A stretch of DNA of 64,000 bases from Piezodorus guildinii (taxonomy: Eukaryota; Arthropoda; Insecta; Hemiptera; Pentatomidae), in assembly GCA_023052935.1 (NCBI GenBank), contig CM041294.1, positions 43,558,736 to 43,622,735 of the forward strand, in the 5' to 3' direction. Below the pieces are notes generated by a model, which worked only from the letters and a program-made list of their open reading frames with translations, was not told the origin of the DNA and did no database searches. The translations under genes and the position numbers were made by a program. Positions 57,086 to 64,000 of this stretch are shown here, piece after piece. Positions within the stretch are counted from its first letter, which is position 1; each line of letters begins with the position of its first letter.

Positions 57086-57154
57086 ACTGGAAGGAATCAG
57101 TACGGGTGGCAGTCAATAATTTACTGACCGCCACCCGGACCAATTCCTTCCAGT
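57086..57154. repeat. Internal perfect-length hairpin of the nested element
   Basis: The arms 57086-57115 and 57125-57154 read ACTGGAAGGAATCAGTACGG... and its complement, 30 bases with about four mismatches and a 9-base loop. The arm includes GGGTGGC/GCCACCC. It lies between the left inverted repeat and the ORF remnant. Confidence 0.85.
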
Positions 57155-57528
57155 TTTTCAATTTTTGTTTTTATTTTTACAACTGAAAATTTAACTTTCA
57201 ACAATATTTTGTAACTTTTTCTTTTTCGAATGGTGGGTGATTGTCAATGCAAGCGGGTGAGCAATAGAAACCAATTTTTCTGAAGCCACACTTTGAACCC
57301 TATTTTACAAGAGCAAAATATAATTTTCAAGACGTTCATTGGTGCTGCAAGTTGCGTCATTTTGATTGGTTTCAAATAATTATCTAATTTACCAACCCCA
57401 ATTTTCGGGAGATATTAACGTATTAATTTTCCGTTGTTGAGCTTGCAGGTACACTCTTTTAATATGTTGCTAAGCCCCATCCTCTGTTGGAGGTAATGAG
57501 CTGAGTTGTACGCTCTTATATTTTGAAG

Positions 57529-58697
57529 CTAATGGTATAAAACGCTTGTATCGTATTCATTCAAGTTTTTGGCAGTTTTAGCACCATACATGGTGAGAAT
57601 ACTACAAATACCTCCATTAAAAATTATTTCCTCACTTTGTTCTTGAATCATATAAGTTTCAGCTGCTGCACGCAATTTCTGATCATTATTAAAAAATTTA
57701 ATAAAATTATTTTTTCCCTTATTATGAAAAGCAGGTCTAGTATTACATCCAGTGAATGCATGAATGAAAAAGAGATGATTTTTGGTAATATTTGGAAGCT
57801 TTCCAGGAGGACGAGGACGGGCACGCCGCCCGCCCTCCGTAAACATTAACAGGGACCTGTCTCTTTAATTATATTTTGTTAATCAATAAATAACCTAAAA
57901 CGAACTCAAGCATTTTTTCATTTAAGGCACAATAAAGGGCTCCCGGTGGTAAAACGCTTACCGGGCCCCCAAATTGTACAAACATGGTTTGATTAACCAA
58001 ATCAAAGAAAACAACTTTGATGTTGGTACCATAGTTATTACTTAAATATCTGATATACTGTTGAATAATACCCATAAACGTTTGATTTTTTTTTTCCCAT
58101 GTTAATCTATAATGTAACATACCACCATCGATAATATAAAAAAGGTTTGTAACATTGTTAACATCCATTTCACATGTTGTTAAAAAAATATAGAATAGCG
58201 TCGAATTAGTTGTTTAATCATTCCAGTGTTATCAAAAAGTGAAAGAGGATGGGGAGCCAGCATAGTTAATGTATTGACGAAGTCCATCAATACTCTTTCT
58301 CAAAAAGCATAAGCGTTGGAAAATTAGATTTGGATCTACAGCTACTCCAGTATTTGTTAAAATTAAAATTAACTTGCTTTTCATTGCGTCCATGCTCAAT
58401 AAAGATTTTGTTGTATCTTTTATTATCATTTTTATATCTTTAAAGTTTAAACATCTCATTTTTTTTCTTGGATTAATTCCTATATCAAATGCTTTATAAC
58501 AATAAACAGTTTCCTTACCTACAATTCCTGTGGACATTGCTATCAGTTCCGGTACATCTGGAAAGGGGTTGTGAATATTATCAAAATTCTAAAATTTTAT
58601 TTACGGCTGAATCATATTCATGAATTCTGCTATCATTAGCAAAATTTTTGTGAAATACATGTACAACTGTACTTTTAGCAACTATTCTTAACACCAT
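57529..58697 (-). pseudogene. Decayed ORF of the nested element, PIN/FEN-like motifs
   Basis: Read from 58697 down, at least four frame changes link fragments in a consistent order: MVLRIVAKSTVVHVF..., a piece with DNIHNPFPDVPELIAMSTG and KETVYCYKAFDIG, RLCFLRKS with a shifted APHPLSLFDNTGM, then FYIIDGGMLHYRLTW and NYGTNIKVVFFD, then LFFIHAFTGCNTRPAFHNKG. The blocks Y.IDGG.L.HR..W, Y.LAP.P.SLF and HAFTGCDT.SAF..KGK recur together in uncharacterised arthropod repeat proteins as I recall them. The G.DT..gvGk-like last block resembles PIN/FEN nuclease folds. No DDE or DDD triad seen. Function not established. Confidence 0.5.
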
Positions 58698-58767
58698 AAT
58701 TAATATACGAATAATATTTTTTAAAGAAAACCACGCAGAAACTGATTTATTTATATGAATAACGAAA

Positions 58768-58923
58768 ATATTGTTTAAACAATATAAACAATTATTTTCC
58801 CCCTTTGAAAGGTTTCTGATTTTGATTAATATAAAAGAACAAAAATTAAAAAAAAAAAAAAAATGTTATCAAAATCGGAACTGTTTCTGAGGACTTTCGA
58901 CGAAAAAGCTTCACTGATTCACT
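58768..58923. repeat. Right terminal inverted repeat
   Basis: Pairs with 56801-56957. Contains the perfect 18-base palindrome ATATTGTTTAAACAATAT at its inner end and an A16 run near 58848. Confidence 0.85.
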
Positions 58924-59037
58924 GTGAGTGAATCCTCATTAAATTACGTCCTTATAAAAGCCCCGCCGGAACTGGGATTCGAACTCACAACTTTAGCATG
59001 AGAGACTAGTGCGCTAGCCACTCAGCCACGGGCTCCC
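58924..59037 (-). mobile_element. SINE family 2, tRNA head half (split copy)
   Basis: The minus strand begins GGGAGCCCGTGGCTGAGTGG at 59035, with B box AGTTCGAATCCC. It continues to CTCACAG at 58924, where the 2.1 kb element intervenes. Partner of 56668-56800. Confidence 0.88.
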
Positions 59038-59039
59038 TG

Positions 59040-59595
59040 GCTATTTTAAATGTTTAATTAAGAACAATTATAATATCGATTATTAGCGCTCGATATCGAT
59101 TAATAACTTCATATGTATTATGTAAAATGATACCACATGTTTTTTGAATAAAGGAAGGTAACAACTGAGAATGAGTCTGGAACCGAGTGAGGATCACAGG
59201 TCTGCCTCAAAAGACATTTTATTTTTAATTATTTTATGTTCATCAACTTTTGTTTGTCTAAATTTGTGTAATATTTTTGTTTCTAAAACTATTATCTTTT
59301 TATTTGTATTATTTCATTTTTATTAAATTTATATTAAATAATTTTCATTAAATTGTTTGGTAAAATGTGAGTAACAGTTGTTCTTTATATTGAACCTTGC
59401 ATAACGAGGCTAAATATGTATAGTGTATGATTTTATATAATGCCATAAATTATTGTAGAAACAAATAATTAAAATTTAAAAAAAACTAACCAGCTAAATA
59501 CAAAAAAAGTTTATATAATAAATTATATATATATTTCAGAACAACATATTACAATAAACGATATATCTGCAGACATTTATCCAATTTCCATGATT
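59040..59595. other. No gene recognised
   Basis: AT-rich. Confidence 0.4.
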
Positions 59596-59599
59596 GTTT

Positions 59600-59815
59600 T
59601 TTAAATTTAGTTGATTATCGATCTGTCTTGGATTCGATTCCTGCTTTAGTAGGATTTTCTCTATGATATTAGCTGTGGGTCGACTCAGGAGTCTGGAGGC
59701 CTTGGTTTTGCGTCATTCCAGCCAAATTAATTACTTACAAAACCATTGGCCTCGAAAAAGTACAGATCACACTGTGTCCTAAACCTAAGACTTTGTGTGG
59801 TTGTTAGTGACCATA
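59600..59815 (+). mobile_element. SINE family 1, decayed copy
   Basis: B-box-like GGATTCGATTCC near 59630, then the body with CATTGGCCTCGAAAAAGTAC and CTAAGACTTTGTGTGGTTG matching 2582-2645. No A box and no clear duplication. Confidence 0.65.
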
Positions 59816-60002
59816 AAGGTATATATACTTCGTTAATTAATTGACTAAGAGATTATTATTTACAGCTTTAGGATACCGATTTCATTTACTGGTTATTTTT
59901 TAGTTATATTTCTAAATAGGCATATTATTAGTTCTGCTTAAAACTTTTTTTTTGTTGTAAACATAAACTATTTGTGGAAACTTTAATAAGTTTTGCTAGT
60001 TT

Positions 60003-60289
60003 ATGTTTGTTTATTCGTTTAACGTCACTTTTATGTTACTATGGCTAATCGGACGATGCTACAGTGGGAGTCCTAACTTTTGCCTACCTAGGTTTTATTA
60101 GGATAGGGATCTTTAACGAGTACCTGACATCGCACAGGCTCGGGACCACCTTCTAGCTTTCCCTCCGAAGGACGGCATAACTAAGGATTTTTTACTCCTA
60201 TTAAAAAATCCTAGGGCCACCTGCGGGTTTGAACTCGGTACCTTGGGCATAGAAAGCTGTTATGCTAGCTACTACGCTATAGGTGACCC
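60003..60289 (-). mobile_element. SINE family 3, near-complete copy
   Basis: The minus-strand head reads GGGTCACCTATAGCGTAGTA GCTAGCATAAC, then B box GAGTTCAAACC. The body contains GGTGGTCCCGAGCCTGTGCG and TAGCATCGTCCGATTAGCC. The end is ACGTTAAACGAATAAAC. tRNA-derived by its boxes. Other copies are at 28655 and, as a 3' stub, 3747. Confidence 0.85.
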
Positions 60290-60415
60290 TTAAAAATTTT
60301 TAATTGTTGTTTTACATGACATCCAAAACTGTTACAAATAAACGAACACTAATCTCTTTTCATCTCAATCTCCCTTCTCTGCATCTATATATCTCCCTCA
60401 CTCTCTCTTTTTCTT

Positions 60416-60428
60416 AATATATATATAT

Positions 60429-60462
<34 letters not shown>

Positions 60463-60466
60463 CATA

Positions 60467-60469
<3 letters not shown>
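60416..60469. repeat. (TA)n microsatellite
   Basis: Interrupted TA repeat touching the 5' edge of the LINE D copy. Confidence 0.93.
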
Positions 60470-61073
<604 letters not shown>

Positions 61074-61079
61074 GAAAAT

Positions 61080-61945
61080 AAACTATCAATACCCTCGTTC
61101 GAGCAACTGTGAAACAGTAATAACATCATATCTTATTTCAAAAACCATTATTCAAGCTCAATAAATCTTCGCTTTCACGGTTCAGTTGCCAACAATGTCC
61201 GGATGCTGAGAAATGTAGGACATTTCCCATATAAAATGTAAACATGTTGACTTTGGCTCTTTGTTGCTATAGATCTGATAAGCTTTATACAACAAGCTCT
61301 GGGATATATTAAAGCTGTGTTATGAGCCACAGAACTAAGAGGTACCCGTAATATGTAATTGAAAGTTAATTACATGACATTCGATGATATATCGTAAAAT
61401 AAAAATAAAATAAAGATATATCCTTGAGACAAAAATATAACAACGCTCGTAAAATCTTTTTAATTAATCTAACATACCTCAGAGCAATCCAAAAATTATT
61501 ATTACCTAAAAGAAGGAAAAATAAGAAAATGATAGAGATTGATGAATACGTTTACTTGTTTCTATTTTAATATTACACGCCAAGAAAATTTGGATTGAAG
61601 AATAAATGCGATACACACTGTCGTGAGAATGCAAATGCACGTAATCTATTTAAAAAATAGATTAATAGAATAGTCAATAAGATTCACTGAAATTCATAAT
61701 CAAAAGCAAAAATTTGTGAAAACACTAGGCCACTTTTTAGACAGGCCCATTGTGCAAATATATTGAGCATTTGCTGAAGATAAAATTAGGCCTTTAGTAC
61801 TTACATTTTAATTATTATTTGTATCATATAAAACAAAATGCGTCATCGATATATTTTGGTTCATTATTTTTAATAGTGAAACTATGTAACAAATAAAAAA
61901 CAAAACAAAGAAAACAAAAAAAAAAACACAACCAAAAACAAAAAC
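61080..61945. other. No gene recognised
   Basis: AT-rich sequence, partly similar in composition to 48360-48770. Confidence 0.4.
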
Positions 61946-62154
61946 AATATATATATATATATATATCACCCTCTAAATTTGATTTGATAAGGTGATTCAT
62001 AGGTAATTAAATTTCCAACAAAACTATAAAATAATCATTGTATTTGGTTCAGAACTGGCAAAGATATAGCGTTTTGAAATTAGCAGTGGCGATAAGCCAT
62101 TTTTTTCTTTGAGTTATTTATTACTTTTCATATTACTTAATTGCCTATATGCAG

Positions 62155-62207
<53 letters not shown>

Positions 62208-62225
62208 TACTCTAATGTAGGTATT
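61850..62225. repeat. Dispersed repeat shared with 48445-48815
   Basis: Both intervals contain TTCATTATTTTNAATANTGAA, then AACAAAA, CACCCTCTAAATTTG or CACCTCCCTCTCAAAATTCG, GTAATTAAATTTCC..AAAA, TTGGTTCAGAACTGGCAAAGATATAG and AAATTAGCAGTGG, in the same order. This copy holds two TA repeats (61947-61966, 62155-62203). Family unknown. Confidence 0.6.
62155..62203. repeat. (TA)n microsatellite
   Basis: About 49 bases of TA within the dispersed repeat. Confidence 0.95.
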
Positions 62226-62229
62226 TTAA

Positions 62230-62785
62230 AATAATAAACCTTTGAGTAATAATTTGCAGCGTTTTTTAAAACAGGATTATGTCGTAAAATATACCGACTG
62301 GTTCTTCCACTCATACACGTAGCGTTCTGCTATTGATTTCTGGTGAACATAATCTTATTACATGGTAAATGTTTCACTAAATCAAAGCCATCATTAGAGA
62401 ATTGTTCTCATACAGTTAAAAAAAAAGTCTTAGAGATTTCATTACAATATATTTGTACCTTCTGTATAATCTATAATTAGATAAAATTAATAGCTCAATC
62501 AAAGATGACACCAATCCATGAATGCCTATGTTCAATTAGCAAGTTAAACAGAAAGGCTTGTGAAACAGTGTTAGAGTAGCTGGAGCGAGCTGTTAGCCAA
62601 GTTACTTAACGATTCAGCCTTTCCTAAGAGGCCTAGAACCATTCCTAGGGTTCTCTGCTGAAATTTTCATAATGCAACTCACGCCAACACTCACTATAAT
62701 CGAAGTCTATAACACTGAAAGCGGCTAGAGACGATCTCTCCAAAGCAAACAATGAAACTACTAAATGGGACAGCTTGAGTAGTTA
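62230..62785. other. No gene recognised
   Basis: 62540-62780 is less AT-rich and may be a decayed upstream part of the LINE tail at 62790. Confidence 0.35.
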
Positions 62786-62789
62786 TATA

Positions 62790-62990
62790 TATACAGAATG
62801 AGTGAGAACAGGCAGGTGAAGAAGACCTACCAAGGAACAATCATAGCCACACGAAAAAAGGGGAGGCCAAGAGCGCGATGGAGAGACAAGGTCCTGGAGG
62901 ATATGCGGCGCCCGGGCATCCGTATGCTGGAGGATAGAGGACTGTGGCAGGCTATGGCATCCAGAAGAAGAATTAGGATATTAGGATAGA
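62790..62990 (+). pseudogene. LINE ORF2 C-terminal fragment
   Basis: An open 63-codon frame reads TRKKGRPRARWRDKVLEDMR then ..LEDRGLWQAMASRRRI and a stop. The KGRP..RW.D.V..D and LW..M...R pattern is the basic C-terminal tail of RTE/CR1-type LINEs, just before the 3' UTR. Intact to its stop but isolated. Confidence 0.7.
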
Positions 62991-63189
62991 TGTGGGTGGA
63001 GATGGTTAAACATCCTTAACAACTGCAACCAAGCATGAAGCAAGAAAACATGATGGAATATCCCAAATGTTAACAAACTATTCTGGCTTAAGTAGGAAGG
63101 TTAATTCATTCCAGTCAACTGTTATTAATACATTCGCTTCCACTATAAACAAACTCACGACCAACTATCAGAACAATCTCACGTTGATA

Positions 63190-63560
63190 AATTGTCTTCA
63201 GCACCTCAAGGCGAGTCAAAATGGCTTTTCCGTCACAACCGTAGACAATATTTCCTTGGAACATTCATATACCATCTACCATCAACTCCCAGCACCCTCC
63301 TTATCTCAACAATCACCTGCCATCAATTTATTCATATGAAACTAGATCCTGACTTTCCGATCTTTATATTCCTTCCCACAGAACCGAAACATATCAACGT
63401 TTCTTTTAAGCCTGTTCCAACAGCATTTGGAATTCTCTTCCTCCGCATTCCCGTGCACCATCTCCTTCCATATTCAAATTCCTTATTTTTCAGTACCTAT
63501 TCATACTCCACAATGGCGCTGTCTGACAAGGATTGTACTGTTAAGTTTTAATTAAATTGT
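63190..63560 (+). pseudogene. LINE C-terminal relic related to family D
   Basis: Across two frames: LKASQNGF or KWLFRHNRRQYFLGTFIYHL, then TEPKHINVSFKPVPTAFGIL. These line up with LKWLSPTFRRQYF... and FYRTKKYGCSFLARSTALWN of family D at 55138. Several substitutions remove the WN.LP motif. Confidence 0.55.
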
Positions 63561-63629
63561 AGTAAATATTCTCACTAAAAAAAAAAAAAAATATATCCAA
63601 GGACACTTATGTCACCCGATTCTAAAAAG

Positions 63630-63815
63630 AGTTGAAGTGGCTTCACCCATCCCACCGTTGTAAGTACTGCTTGACATCCTTTCCCTTCCAAGTTCTACAA
63701 TCCCGCCGTCCATCCTACATCTCCGATATCCTTTTATATAAATCCTCCGTTCGCTCACGCAACACTCCTTCGCAGTTCGACAGATCCTTTCTAATTCACT
63801 CCTGTTACGTATGAA
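63630..63815 (+). pseudogene. LINE C-terminal relic
   Basis: The plus frame reads KWLHPSHRCKYCLTSFPFQV then RRPSYISDILLYKSSVRSRN. It fits the L.WL.l..R..y.l..l.yK.l....P.YL.dl......lR block of CR1/L2/Jockey-group ORF2, the same protein region as 63190 but from a different element. Confidence 0.6.
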
Positions 63816-64000
63816 AATTTATTCCTACATATATTCGTTACTCTGTGGTCTTCCGCTCTTCAAATATCGTTTGACCAATTACTTCCTTTCTGTCCGATCC
63901 TAAAAAAACTAAAAGAGATTTGTAAATTTCTATATAAAAAACAAAAATAGAAACGATGATTTTAATATAACACTTTATTTTGTATTAAATTTTCATATTT

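Larger units (their letters stand above)
56801..58923 (-). mobile_element. 2.1 kb DNA-transposon-like element with about 120-bp terminal inverted repeats, nested in a SINE
   Basis: The left end (56836-56957) and the complement of the right end (58899-58768) both read CGAAAGTCCTCAGAAACAGY and continue with TCCGATTTTGAT, TATTAATCMAAATCAGAAAC, CTTTCAAAGGG and ATATTGTTTAAACAATAT. A shorter similarity AGTTGCGTCAATGAAGC / AGTGAATCAGTGAAGC extends to the outer ends. The element sits exactly where the SINE is interrupted. It carries a broken minus-strand ORF series (57529-58697). Superfamily unknown; target duplication not identified. Confidence 0.82.

Overview
The window is an AT-rich stretch of an animal nuclear genome, almost certainly arthropod and probably insect. 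Two spliced exons of a class A neuropeptide receptor are visible, split by a 16 kb intron. The rest is retrotransposon and SINE debris, many (TA)n microsatellites and no operon-like gene packing. Nothing bacterial, organellar or viral was seen. The species cannot be named from the sequence.

Host genes. On the minus strand, 33307-33441 encodes the end of the DRY region, TM4 and the start of extracellular loop 2 of a GPCR. The next exon, 16921-17001, encodes the rest of that loop with its conserved Cys and WPDG motif. Phases match (AG|G) and both exons have consensus splice sites. The best guess is a tachykinin/natalisin (TkR86C-type) receptor. Exons for TM1-3 and TM5-7 were not found and may lie outside the window. 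On the plus strand inside the large intron region, 37294-37503 looks like a caspase exon (prodomain/p20 boundary) with one in-frame stop and a good donor site. Two or three other short splice-flanked open stretches are listed as unassigned.

Mobile DNA makes up most of the recognisable sequence. (1) Jockey-like LINE family A: one full-length copy at 10025-14829 (minus) with an 11-bp target duplication, ORF1 (gag, three zinc knuckles) and ORF2 (endonuclease plus RT) joined TAA-ATG, each broken by one extra base in an A-run; fragments at 29080, 33643 and 40600. (2) Related families B (3841-6955, 17330-18615), D (45113, 55138, 60467) and E (8940, 44800, 46560, 47431), all decayed. (3) A 5'-truncated RTE-like LINE at 20938-22007 with target duplication. 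(4) An internally deleted LTR retrotransposon at 25182-26734 with LTRs, primer binding site, polypurine tract and target duplication. (5) Four tRNA-derived SINE families, several copies with clear target duplications. (6) Three DNA-transposon-like elements: a 145-bp MITE (43193-43337), a hAT-like element with 8-bp target duplication (38564-39544), and a 2.1 kb element with about 120-bp terminal inverted repeats (56801-58923) that sits inside a SINE and carries a decayed ORF with PIN/FEN-like motifs.

Layout: 1-9 kb SINEs, LINE B and TA repeats; 10-15 kb intact LINE A; 16.9 kb GPCR exon; 17-27 kb LINE B, RTE and LTR element; 27-36 kb SINEs, LINE A fragments and the second GPCR exon; 37-43 kb caspase-like exon, hAT, MITE; 44-56 kb LINE D/E debris and tandem duplications; 56.8-58.9 kb the nested inverted-repeat element; 59-64 kb SINEs, LINE tails and TA repeats. 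All identities and boundaries were read by eye.
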